Source: Anagrus nilaparvatae
Lineage: Eukaryota > Arthropoda > Insecta > Hymenoptera > Mymaridae
Length of the DNA stretch: 64,000 bases
Assembly (NCBI GenBank): GCA_022575985.1
Contig: JAKSXM010000040.1
Coordinates: 17,440,001 to 17,504,000 of the forward strand
Direction: 5' to 3'
Numbering within the stretch: position 1 is the first letter of the stretch; each line of letters opens with the position of its first letter. The notes under the pieces were generated by a model. It was not told the origin of the DNA and ran no database searches. It was given only the letters and a program-made list of their open reading frames with translations. Below are positions 1 through 10,377 of the stretch, piece by piece. Made by a program: the position numbers and the translations under genes.

Positions 1-1026
1 TCCGAAAAAGACCCGGAAATTCTTGATTAGCGACCCCCAAAACCTATATGCACCTAACGTTACAATTCTAAGTGTTAATATTAAAAAGTTACCTCTTTTA
101 GGGGTAGTTTTTTCAAATATAAGGGTGTTCCCCCAATGCTTTCTGAAAAAGACCCCGAAATTGTAGACCAGCAATACAAAAAAACCCGTATGGATATAAT
201 ATAAATAATCAAAGTGTAGATATTAAAAGAATACCCATTTTTGAGTTAGTTTTTACAAATGTAAGGGTATTTCACCAATTTCTCCCGAAATTCTTTATCA
301 GAAACTGAAAAAACCCAAATGGATCTAATATAAATATTGAAAGTTAAAATATTAAAAAAATTCCCCTTTTAGCGGAAGTTTTTGCAAATTTAAGGGTATA
401 TCCCCAATTTCTCCCGAAAAAGACCCCCAAAGCCTTGTTCAGCGACCCAAAAAACCTATATGCACTTAACGTTATAATTCCAAGTGTTAATATTAAAAAG
501 TTACCTCTTGTAGGGGTAGTTTTCTCAAATTTAAGGTTGTTACCCCAATGCTTTCCGAAAAAGACCCCGAAATTGTAGTCCAGCAATAAAAAAAACCTGT
601 ATGGATGTAATATAAATATTCAAAGTGTAGATATTTAAAGAATACCCCTTTTAGCGAAAGTTTTTGCAAATTTAAGGGTAATTCTCCAATTTCTCCTTAA
701 ATTCTTGATCAGCAACTATAAAAACCCACATGGACGTTATATAAATATTTAAAGTGTAAGTATTAAAAAAATACCCCTTTTAGGGAAAGTTTTTGCAACT
801 TTAAGGGTATTCCCCCAATTTCTCCAGAAAAATACACACTGTCTTGATCAGCGACCCAAAAAGCCTATATGCGCCTAACGTTAATCTAAGGGTTAATATT
901 AAAAAGTTGCTTCTGTTAGGGGTAGGTTTTTCAAATTTAAGTGTTTTCCCCCAATACCTTCCGAAAAAGAACTCTGAATTCGTTGTTAGCAACCCTAACA
1001 AACCTCTACAAGACCAAAGCTTATGA
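1..1026. repeat. Satellite array, ~137-bp monomers in a ~411-bp three-monomer higher-order repeat
   Basis: Three diverged monomer types (A, B, C) alternate. A landmark AGCGACCC marks type A at 29, 441 and 850; AGCAATA marks type B at 170 and 582; the matching position in type C falls at 300 and 711. Same-type copies are therefore spaced about 409-412 bp and neighbouring monomers about 129-141 bp. Each monomer carries a TTTTAGGGGTAGTTTTT-like core followed by AAATTTAAGGGT and CCCCCAAT. The array continues off the left edge and fades near 1026. Related monomers occur in the opposite orientation near 55.9-56.3 kb and inside the palindrome arms at 58.4-59.1 kb. Short open frames inside it are by-products of the repeat. 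Confidence 0.85.
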
Positions 1027-2491
1027 GGTACAATAACTTAAAACCTTAAACTCAATGTAGTAAACATATGTATTTAACTCGATTAAACCTTTAATATGGA
1101 TGAAAATTGAGGAAAATTGGGTGATTTTGGTAGACAATAAGTATATTTTCAGCTAAACATTCAGTGACATAATTTTAATACAGAAAAATTAGTTTTTTTT
1201 AGGAATGTTGATTGGGCGTAATCAAAACAAAAGAAATTTTAATTTCCAAATTTTAGTGAAATTAGAGACATATGTCTCATTCAATAAATTTCATGATGAT
1301 TTTTAAGTTTACAGAACAATTAAATATTGTATTGTAATTTTATCGGAATTACAGAAATTAAAAAAATTGTGGATTGAAAAATAAATAGAATTATATAAAA
1401 TTAGTAAACAAAGGAGAAGAAACTTACCTTTTATCAGCAACTTTTCTTCTTAATTAATATAACACTCACACAAAAATTAAAAGTAAAAATAATAATTATA
1501 AATTAATATATTGTTTTAAATAATTATTATTATTAACTAATAAATGTACCTGAATTATGCTAATTAACGTTATAAAGACAAGTAAAATTTGTGCTTATAA
1601 ACAAAAGACTCATGAATGTCAACAACAGGCTGACTTCAACAATATATAAATACGCACACTATGTTAAGTATATTTATACAAATTTTCCGCGCCAAAACAA
1701 AGTTTTAATAATATTTCTGGTTATTATTTTAATTTTATTTTATATAAAAAAAAAATTAATAAATATTTATATTTTTAATACAAATAATATTAATAGATCA
1801 AATTTGAGCCTGTCTATTAGCAACCCGACTGATTTTAAACATTTTAATTAAGTATCAGGTCCAGGAAATCGATTAAAGGCGATGTTTCTAAAATTAAAAG
1901 TTTGACAAAAAGCAAATGTGTTACTATGTCTAAAAAGAAACAAAATTAATTTATTTAGAAAAATGTCTAAAAAATTAACAATCAGATCCAAGAAATCGAG
2001 TAAAAACGATGCTTTTAAAAAAATAAAAAAAAATTTGGTTTTTAATCTTAAATTATCTTTTGCATGGTCTCTTTTGCGTTTTTCTTTTATTTTCTCCAAA
2101 AAAGAAAAAAGATATTTTACCTATATTCTAGGAAAGAACTTCATTAAATGCATAAAATCTGTTTTAGTTTTTGCAATACATTGAATACTTTTTCGCTATT
2201 AATTATAATGCATATATACCAATCTTTTTATTATAAATCATTATTTTGCAGAAAATGATTTATCCTTAAAACATGTATTTAATTTGTCATAAATAATGAT
2301 AAAAACAATTAATCATTAAATTGAATTATATAATTAATTGAACATAATGCCTCATTGTTAATTACTATATAGAAAATCCTCCAAAAAACTGTGCATAAGA
2401 TGATCAACTGTTTAATGAAAAACAAAATTGATTGAAAAATGTAGTTTATATGTATAATACATCCAGAAGTGCAGTACTCTTTAATAAAAAT
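1027..2491. other. AT-rich non-coding stretch
   Basis: I see no recognisable gene apart from a weak open frame at 1612-1851. A duplicated segment of about 50 bp, centred on CCAGGAAATCGATTAAAGGC, occurs at about 1857 and, diverged, at about 1985. The rest is low-complexity A/T sequence. Confidence 0.5.
1612..1851 (+). CDS. Doubtful small ORF with one membrane segment
   Basis: The frame opens with ATG at 1612 (an upstream GTG at 1591 is also open) and would encode about 79 residues. Residues roughly 30-50 form a hydrophobic stretch (VLIIFLVIILILFYI) flanked by basic residues, as in a type II signal anchor. No family is recognised. It sits in AT-rich DNA where hydrophobic frames arise by chance, and no splice site or coding neighbour supports it. 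Most likely not a gene; it could be a first exon. Confidence 0.15.
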   Translation: MNVNNRLTSTIYKYAHYVKYIYTNFPRQNKVLIIFLVIILILFYIKKKLINIYIFNTNNINRSNLSLSISNPTDFKHFN

Positions 2492-3966
2492 AATGTGACC
2501 AACTGTAAACTTTCACTGGTCTTACATTCAAAATTTACAAAAAGGGTATATTATCTTTTCTTTATAAACAAATATATTTTTTTTATAAACATATGACGCA
2601 TTATTTTTTTTTTACTACTTAACTTGGACAAAAAACTGAAAAAAAAAATTTGAAGGGACATCAATATGAACCATGTTTTTGGGTAGTTTGAACCTTCAGA
2701 AAACCGAAAAAAATCATGAACAAGAAATCGGCGATAGGTGCCAAAAAGATTTTTTAACTTTTATGTCAAAAACCGTGTTTTTCGTATCTGAGCTACCCCA
2801 AATTTTCAAAATAACTTTTTAGGTAAATAGGATTTTAAAAAATAGATAAAAAAATCTGATTGCCAGGGAAAAACTACTCCAGAAGAAAAAAAAACTTATC
2901 TTTTTACGATGGAATTTAGCCAAGCTGTCGTCAATTTAAGATTTTGCTCAAATTCGTCTCAAAAAAGATTGAAATTTTATTGAAAAAAGCCTGTTTTTGA
3001 ACTTTAAACATGCATTACTCGCTTGATTTCCATCGTAAAATAATAATTTTTTTTATTTTATCGATTAATTTTTTCCTGGCATTTCATTTCTTTAAGAAAA
3101 AAGTCATTTTTATTCACCAAATTTCAATTTTCAGGTCAAAAGCCTTTGAAAACTGTAAGTAGCAAGATTTACTTAAGACAGTTTTTGACCTAAAAATTGA
3201 AATTTGGTCAATAAAAATGATTTCTTTCTTAAAGAAATGAATTGCCAGGGAAAAATTAATCGATTTAAAAAAAAAAAATATTATTTTACGATGAAAATCA
3301 AGCGAATAATGCATGTTTAAAGTTCAGAAACAGGCTTTTTTCAATAAAATTTCAATCTTCTGTAAGACGAATTTGAGCAAAATCTTAAATTGACGATAAC
3401 TTGGCAAAATTTTATCGTAAAAAGATAAGTTTTTTTTTCATCTGGAGTGGTTTTTCCTTGGCAAAAAAATGAATTATTTTCCTATAAAGCGTCGTCAAAT
3501 GTTAAAATGAGAAGTAAATTCGGATTGTATGAAAAAAAGTAATATAAGGAGTTTTTTAGTCCGGTTTTAAAAATCATTAGAATCCGCTAGAAAAGTCCTA
3601 AGTTTATAAATTTTTAAAAAACCCAATAATGTTGAGAATTGAAAATTTGTATTCTTTGGTCTCAAATATATCCCCTGAGCATGAAAAAAAGGAATATTTC
3701 CTCTGTTCCAAAATATCTCATTTTTATGATAAAATTTAAAATTAAGAATTCTTTTGGAGACTTACATAATTTTTTTATACCTATTAATGCGATTCTCGTC
3801 AAAAAATACATTTTTTTACCATTTAAAATTTTGTATTTTTTTGCCAGAAAACCCATTGAAAACTCATTGAAATAAAAGGAAGGTTTCAGGGGTGCTTCTT
3901 GAATATATTAAAATCATCCATATCTATTGATTTTAATTTTGTTTCCCAAAGTTAGTGGTCACATTT
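2492..3966. mobile_element. Possible fold-back/MITE-like element
   Basis: The left edge (AATGTGACCAACT at 2492) and the right edge (reverse complement of GTGGTCACATTT, ending near 3966) form a short imperfect inverted repeat. Between them, roughly centred, is the 600-bp palindrome at 2862-3462. No coding frame with a recognisable transposase is seen. The outer boundaries are weakly supported; the inner palindrome is clear. Confidence 0.35.
2862..3462. repeat. Imperfect palindrome, ~290-bp arms
   Basis: The left arm begins GCCAGGGAAAAACTACTCC (2862) and the right arm ends with its diverged reverse complement at 3462. Matching blocks continue inward through segments around 2890, 2960, 3010, 3060 and 3120 and their complements at about 3430, 3370, 3310, 3250 and 3190. 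The centre lies near 3150-3170, with only a short loop. Arm identity looks like 85-90%. The long minus-strand frames here follow from the palindrome. Confidence 0.8.
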
Positions 3967-4245
3967 AATTAAATTGACATCAATTTTGTAAAAAAATACA
4001 TTCTACGGTTTACTATTTAAAATTTTTAAATTTACTATCATATTTTAATATTTTATTTTAATTTTATTTCTTATTTAATAATTTAATTAAAAAACAGCTT
4101 TTTGTTAAACTTAATTATTAATAAATAATAAATATAATTATTTAATAATTATTAATTAGTTATTAAAAATAATAATAATATTATTATTAATTAATTATTA
4201 ATTATTTAATTATTTTACTTTTTAATAAATATAATTATTATACTT
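3967..4245. other. A/T-only low-complexity stretch
   Basis: Almost pure A and T with irregular TAAT/ATTA units. It abuts the truncated 3' edge of the gag region at 4246, so the retrotransposon breakpoint probably lies here. No gene is seen. Confidence 0.6.
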
Positions 4246-5097
4246 TTAAATAGCGCGCGGAGTATTATAATATAGCACCGGAATCGGCGCAGTATAAGTA
4301 GCGCGTGGTGGTGCCCGTACTGTCAACACTGATCTCAACTCCAATACTTTAAGAATTTTAGAAACGTTCTTTGAAGTAACCATTAATGAGGCCACTGCCT
4401 GACGTGCCTCACCTTCTAAACAATTAAATAGCCTAGAGACGTTTTCTCTGTCGCTGTATTCACCTAGTTCTGATGTTAGTTGGAAGGCGTTCTTAAACCT
4501 TATCCATTCGAAACTGTTGCCTGAGAATTTAGGCAAGGACTTGTCAGCATTCATTCTATTTAATACTGATCTAGATGAGTTAACTTTAGATGATTCCTGA
4601 ACAACTTTAAGAGTATCCGTCAGAGCTTTAGAGATTAAAGATAGATTATAAGTTTCCGAGACGGTAGAGCCTGCTGCCTCCGTGGCCAGTGCCGTCGGTT
4701 CGGTAACTTCAGGAAACTCGTTAGCGCTGTCATCCCCATGTATACTTGTGGCCGTTGGTGGCATAATAAGACTTCGTTTTTCATTATTTATTTCTAAAAT
4801 TCGTAGCTTTACCTTGAGGATTTCTTCTTCTACATTTAGTTCTCTCAACCTCTTTAGAGCATGATTTTCGCCTAATAGTTGACTCTGCAAGTTATCTTCT
4901 TCGGTCTCCTGAGATTCGGTGATTGCTGTACGGTTAGCTCGTCGATTATTAATAAATTGACGTAAGTCTTCTTCGTTGTTCTCATTTGCCGTTGTAACGA
5001 CCTCGGGCTCCGTCGCTTCCACTTGCTCCTCGGTCGAGTTGTTGATTCTAGCGCTTCTCCTGGGATTAATTTTCACTGTTCTCCTTTTTCTGGCCAT
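4246..5097 (-). CDS. gag: LTR retrotransposon gag (Pao/BEL-like), 3'-truncated
   Basis: The 283-residue frame starts with ATG at 5097, 44 bp inside the primer binding site, as expected for gag. The N-terminus is basic (MARKRRTVKINPRRSAR). A leucine-rich probable coiled coil follows at about residues 75-110. Then comes a block with LPKFSGNSFEWIRFKNAF and NCLEGEARQAVASLM (about 185-245), which resembles the DUF1759-type gag region of Pao/BEL elements. Zinc knuckles, protease, polymerase and integrase are all missing: the frame ends at 4246 and meets A/T-only sequence. Gag packages element RNA into particles. The codon mix is less AT-biased than the surroundings, as expected of a fairly recent insertion. 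The Pao/BEL assignment is likely, not certain. Confidence 0.75.
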   Translation of the reverse strand: MARKRRTVKINPRRSARINNSTEEQVEATEPEVVTTANENNEEDLRQFINNRRANRTAITESQETEEDNLQSQLLGENHALKRLRELNVEEEILKVKLRILEINNEKRSLIMPPTATSIHGDDSANEFPEVTEPTALATEAAGSTVSETYNLSLISKALTDTLKVVQESSKVNSSRSVLNRMNADKSLPKFSGNSFEWIRFKNAFQLTSELGEYSDRENVSRLFNCLEGEARQAVASLMVTSKNVSKILKVLELRSVLTVRAPPRATYTAPIPVLYYNTPRAI

Positions 5098-5141
5098 GGT
5101 GAAATCCTATCCCTGTCACTTTCGCTCACCGGGATTACAGG

Positions 5142-5159
5142 TCCCGGGTTTCGGCACCA
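5142..5159 (-). promoter_or_regulatory. Primer binding site, tRNA-Phe type
   Basis: On the minus strand the sequence is TGGTGCCGAAACCCGGGA, one base inside the LTR. It is complementary to the 3' end of an insect-type tRNA-Phe (…GGGUUUCGGCACCA, recalled from general knowledge). It primes minus-strand DNA synthesis in LTR retrotransposons and fixes the LTR edge at 5161. Confidence 0.85.
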
Positions 5160-5160
5160 A

Positions 5161-5984
5161 TGTTAAGGACAGGGGTAATAGGAGAATGTGAAAGCTTTAT
5201 TTGTTCTACGTTAATTTTGTTGGCCCTGAAAATGGCCGGTTGTGTTTAATTTTAGGCGTTATTCGGTAAATTCGGTATCTTCTTTGGTTAAGGTGAGAAT
5301 TATGATATCCGGGTCATCTACTCTATCGCCCGCTGTTCTGGATGGAGTTGCTACGGTGTCTTCTTGTGCTATTACGCCTAAAAGCGGGGAGTAGTAGAGG
5401 TAGTGAAAATCCAGTGGGTCGTGGTAGAAAGAAAGCGGATGTGCTCTTGGTCGCTCCCCCTCGTGTTGCGAGACTACAGCGTGGTGGACTGTCGGTTTCC
5501 TACTTCTGAAAAGCGTATCGGTTGATTCCGTTTTGCCTTTCTCTGACTTCCTTAGTGATATATCCTTTCGTATTCTTCGGTGACCTCCTCGTCTTCTTCT
5601 GGTATGTATCGCCTCACAGGATATATCCATGCACTGAGTGTCAAAAGGGGAAAACGTACAGATCGACTTCCAAGAAGTCGTTTTACTTAAATCGGGTTAA
5701 TATACTTTAAAGCGTAATAAATACGCAGTCGTAATCAAACAGCTGATTAGAATTCTTTTGAGTGTATCGGCTCGAGGTGTCGAGAGAGTATCGCAGCGCA
5801 GGCGCCAGGCAGATCCTTTCTCTTTCAACTCTAGTCGATCGAGTGAGAGTAAGGGCTTGGAACCTCTTACTTTATACTTCTTTCTCGTAAAAGCGCGGAC
5901 CTCAACGCCGGACCTTTACCTTTTAAAATGCGTTCCTTTTGTGGCACGATTCGTGCGTTTCTTAAATTTGGTTGATTCTTAACA
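5161..5984 (-). repeat. 5' long terminal repeat, 824 bp
   Basis: The repeat is bounded by short inverted termini, TGTTAAG at 5161 and CTTAACA ending at 5984, and lies next to the primer site and gag. It is more GC-rich than the flanks. The 3' LTR is absent from the window, so this is the 5' part of a truncated element and no target duplication can be scored. Open frames inside it (for example 5259-5630 minus) show no recognisable domain. Confidence 0.8.
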
Positions 5985-6619
5985 GGTCCAAATTTTTTTT
6001 TGAACTGCGCAACCGCGACAAAATCAACTTTCTTGCTTTGCCTTTTCTAGCTTATATGCCTCAGCTGCAGACAGCTCAATTTTCATACTATTGGTCTCAA
6101 ATTGTAGGTTTTTTCATATACTTTTAGCATATGAAATCATTTTTTTGGGTTAATTTATTTTAAAAGCACTAAAATTGAAAAATAGCAATTTTTAAAAAAT
6201 CATTTTTCACAAATTTTGAATTTCCCGCCAAATCACGTGACCAAATGAAAATCTGACTAAAAATTCGGATTCAACGAAAAATTTTACATAAGGGTACCAA
6301 TTTTCGTCTTATTTCATTAAATAGTTTCTAAGATATCCCATTTTAAAGATAAAGATTAAAATTGACTTTTTTTAAAAAACCCTAAAAATGGGACTCTGAC
6401 TTTAATTATCATATCTGTTAAACAAATAATTATAAAAAGACGAGTAAAATTTTTTTGGAAACTAAGGGCTTTTAAAGAATTTTTTAGGCCTATAGAACTC
6501 GTTTCTTTTAAAAATTAGAATTTTGGCAGCAATTTCAAAATTGGTCATTTTGGGGTAAAAATAGGCATTTGGTTTATTGACTATCGGCATGAGAGATTTA
6601 GCGACAAATAATTGCAGTG
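5985..6619. other. Unclassified AT-rich repeat-like sequence
   Basis: No coding signal is seen. Phrases such as TTGGTCTCA recur here and in the adjoining palindrome, suggesting it belongs to the same repeat family, but I could not define a unit. Confidence 0.4.
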
Positions 6620-7057
6620 TACGGTAACTGAATGGTGACACTTATACCAAAAAAATGAGACCAATTGGAAGTATTTTGGTTAGCTGGCGAGGTTGCAGCT
6701 TTGTATTAAAGATTATGAAAAAAATCCTATTTTATAACATTGTTGTATTTTGTAGCTATTATATCTTATTTTCAATTTTCCGAATTTTCTAGTTACCTAA
6801 TGAAAATTTTGACGAAATTTTCGGATTCCTCGAGAACTTTTACAAAAGACCCCCTTTTTGGAAAAGTTTTTGATGTTTTCGTAACGCTATAGAAATAAAA
6901 GAAATAGAAAAATACTAAATAACTACAAAATACCACAATGTTATCAAATAGGATTTTTTCGTAATCTTTAATACAAAACTGCAAACTTGCCAGTTAACCA
7001 AAATACTTCCAATTGGTCTCATTTTTTTGGTATAAGTGTCACCATTCAGCTACCGTA
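6620..7057. repeat. Palindrome, ~165-bp arms, just upstream of the Penelope-like ORF
   Basis: The left arm runs 6620-6785, beginning TACGGTAACTGAATGGTGAC, and the right arm runs about 6895-7057, ending GTCACCATTCAGCTACCGTA. The arms differ at a handful of positions and flank a loop of about 110 bp. The right arm ends 52 bp before the ATG of the Penelope-like frame, so it may be part of that element's 5' end, since terminal repeats of such elements can be inverted. Confidence 0.8.
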
Positions 7058-7109
7058 ATAGACGTATGACTCTGTACCAACGCATATTGCCAATAATCTA
7101 AAGAAAATT

Positions 7110-9527
7110 ATGAGCATTCAATTCCACAGCAACTTATGTAAGTCGTTATGCGAATATTTAGTAGAAAAAACCGGGTTTAGGTTACTCAATATTGAAATAA
7201 AAGATATAAATATGCATATTAGTTTTTTGGAAAAACGCATAACAAAGATAGTTAATAAAATAAGCAACCTAGGGTTACCTAGTGAATTAATAAAAAATTT
7301 TTTTGACACACAAAATAAAAAATCTGAAAATTTATCATCAAAAGTCAATTTTAAATTAAATAATAAATTTAACAATGTAGTTGAAAAAAGTAACGTTTTA
7401 AATTCAAATTTAATTATGAATAATGATGTACCCACGCAAACAATAAATAGTAATTTAGATGTTAGTACAAATAATCGTAATAATATACAGTATAGTAATT
7501 GATTTAAAAACATTTCAAGTATAGAAATTCCGAATGAAATAATTGACATAGTAGCTTTAGGTCCAAAATTTAATTTGAAGGTTGTGCCTTCTGAAAAAGA
7601 TATAATTGATATAATAAAAAACTTAGAAAGGTCTTTACAATACATTGAATATAATAATAAAGTGTCAAAAGATAAGTCGGTAAATAATAATAGTAATAAT
7701 AAGGATATAAAAAAATTCACTGATTCTATTCGAAGGGATGTAGTACATTGCTTAAAAAATGCCACAAAAAACACAAAGCGTATTTTATTACAAGAAAAAT
7801 GGCTAGTAGATAGGGTAAAATCGGTAAAAAAATTTCTGAAAAATAATAAAAACATATTTTTCACGTATGCGGATAAAGGTAATGTCACAATTTGCATAGA
7901 TTTAATCTCGTATATAGAAAAATGTATTCATTTATTATCGGATAGGAAAACTTATGAAGTAATAAATTGTGATAAAACTTTATTGGATAACTTACAAACT
8001 CTTGCGAAAGAAATTTTAGAATTTTGGAATGAAAAAAATTATTTGCCAAGAACATTTAATAAATTTGAATTAACGCAATCGGATACAATATTAGCGCTTT
8101 TTTATGGATTAATAAAAATACACAAGGAAGGTTATCCGGTACGGCCGGTAGTAGCATGTATAAACACACCCTTTTATTCCATATCGAAGCTTATACTTGA
8201 TATATTAAGCAGCTATTGCAATAAACCAAAATCACACATAAAGAATAGTACGGACTTAATTGAAAAAATAAAAAGTATAAATATCCCTGATAACTACAAA
8301 ATAATATCCTTAGATGTAGTTTCTATGTTTACAAACATTTCTAAAGATGATGTCTTAGAAAGCCTATATAAAAGATTCGAAATCTTATCGAAAAGATCAC
8401 ATTTTCCATTTGTAGAAATAATCAAAGCAACGGAATTGCTTTTTGATAATATTTATTTTACATTTCAAAACGTAACGTACAGACAAATTTCCAGTACACC
8501 TATGGGGAGTCCGTGCTCAACAATTTTTTCGGACATTGTCATGGATGACTTGGAAACTACAGCTTTAAATAAATTAGATTTTAAACCGTTATTTTATTAC
8601 AGATATGTTGACGACATTATAATGTGTGTACCGGATGAGAAAATTAATGACACGTTAGATATTTTTAATAGTATAAATCCCAATTTGCGATTCACTAAAG
8701 AAATAGAAAATCCTCAAAATGGTATTAATTATCTTGACATCACCATTCTTAGAAACAATAATGGAATAATAAGTGATTGGTATCACAAAAGTAAGTATTC
8801 GGGCCGTATTTTACACTACCAGAGTAACCATCCGTTCAAACAAAAAATTGCCATGGTATATAATTTGGTTGATAATGCAACATTATTAGCGGATAAAAAA
8901 TTTCATGAAAAAAATCTAAGAATTACTAAAGAAATATTACAGGCTAATAGGTATCCTGAAAATTTTATAAAAAAATACACACAAAAACGGATAAATTTTA
9001 ATAAATTAAGGAATAGAGGAAAAATTTTAAAACAAAATGCTGCAATATATAAACAAAAAAACATTATAAAATTAGCTTACATACCAAACAAATTTAACAG
9101 CGTGAGCCGAACATTACGAAAATACAATTTTCTAATAGTTCCTTACAATAATAATAATCTTTCGTGTATAATTAAAAAGGGAAAGGACGATATAAAAAAT
9201 TCTAATCGCACCAACGTAGTCTATAAAATAGACTGTGCGGATTGTGATGTGTCATATATTGGTGAAACTAAACGTAGAATTTTTAAACGGATGGAGGGCC
9301 ATTTGAAAGACATCAAGAAAAAGTTAGATAAACCAATACCTAACCATTGCAAACTGTTGCATAATATGGATTTTAACAATATCGGGATATTAGACACGGA
9401 ACCAGATTTTAGAACAAGACAATTTTCGAAAGCGGTGTATATCAATAAATTTAATAATACGATAAATGAAAATGAGAATGCCGGGTCGTTTAATTTTATA
9501 TACAAAAATGTCATAGTCCCACGTTAA
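7110..9527 (+). pseudogene. Penelope-like element polyprotein (RT + GIY-YIG), one in-frame stop
   Basis: One reading frame of about 805 codons is broken only by TGA at 7500-7502; both halves are in the same frame. The C-terminal 650 residues contain, in order, TYADKGNV (an N-terminal Penelope motif), GLIKIHKEGYPVRPVV, SLDVVSMFTNI (first catalytic Asp region), STPMGSPCS, and YRYVDDII, the reverse transcriptase core. A GIY-YIG endonuclease at the end is marked by VVYKIDCADCDVSYIGETKRR and an EGHLKD helix. This domain order is that of endonuclease-bearing Penelope elements, which copy their RNA directly at the nicked target. All visible catalytic motifs are intact, so this is a very young or recently active copy; the stop may be real or a sequencing error. 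The element ends were not located. Confidence 0.9.
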
Positions 9528-10215
9528 TAAATATTCAAATACATTTGATACGTATATTAAAGAAATATGATGAAAAACATATGGCTATTTAATGTATTTA
9601 TAAAGATTTTTTCAAAGATTTTTTTAAAAAATAAAAAATAATTAGTCTCATGTCGGCAGCACCCAGTGTCGCATAGCTCAAAAAAACAAGTATTTTTATG
9701 TAAGTTTAACACATTGTTAATATAAAAATGTTTTTAAATTCTCATATTGTTCATTAGTAATTAAGAAAAAATTATATAATTTTTGTATTCAACACCTTAT
9801 TTTTATCCATGCAAGTAAATTTTTGTAGTATTTTCATATTGTAAACAGCTAATATGAACTTTACTATACAATTAAATTTTTAAAATTTTTGTTTTTTTTA
9901 TTCTTAGGACTGCCGATACCTATCTTATTTCATAATTAAATTTTTTGAGTTTTTTCATATATAAATAGCCGACAATATACATGGTAAATTTTTTAGTTTT
10001 TAAATCTTGTATACCGCCAAAATGAATTTTACTATACAGTTAAATATTTCTAATTTTTTTTTCATTCTTAGGACTGCTGATATCTATATTATTACATCGT
10101 GAAATTTTTTTAATTTTTCATATACAAAATAGCCAGAAATATAGATTGAAATTTTTGTAGTTTTTTCATATTGTAAACAGCTAATATGAATTTTACTATA
10201 CAGCTAAATTAAAAA
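9528..10215. repeat. 3' flank and start of a GCCGAT-containing repeat array
   Basis: After about 160 bp of AT-rich flank (possible 3' UTR of the preceding element) there are diverged repeats around phrases such as CTTAGGACTGCCGATA, TTATTTCAT, AGCCGACAATAT and GAATTTTACTATACAG. They recur roughly every 60-170 bp. The array resumes at about 12435 and appears in the opposite orientation at 16190-16950. Confidence 0.6.
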
Positions 10216-10223
10216 AATTTTTA

Positions 10224-10338
10224 TTGGTTCCTCATAGAGGAACCTTTGTGATAGATGAAATTTTGATTTTTGATTTTTTGGTATATAAGCACGTTTTGGG
10301 ACCTCAGGAAGCTAAAAAACCGGTTTTCAAAAAAAGTC

Positions 10339-10377
<39 letters not shown>

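Noticed and set aside
3114..3314. 66-residue minus-strand frame
   Set aside because: It lies wholly inside the palindrome and mirrors the opposite arm; no domain.
5259..5630. 123-residue frame inside the LTR
   Set aside because: LTRs rarely encode proteins; composition is arbitrary and no domain is recognised.
7500..7502. Programmed stop-codon readthrough in the Penelope-like ORF
   Set aside because: A single TGA in one copy, with no recognisable readthrough context, is more simply a mutation.
7118..7897. 259-residue minus-strand frame opposite the Penelope-like ORF
   Set aside because: It is the antisense of a well-supported coding frame, rich in Phe/Leu as expected from antisense AT-rich DNA.
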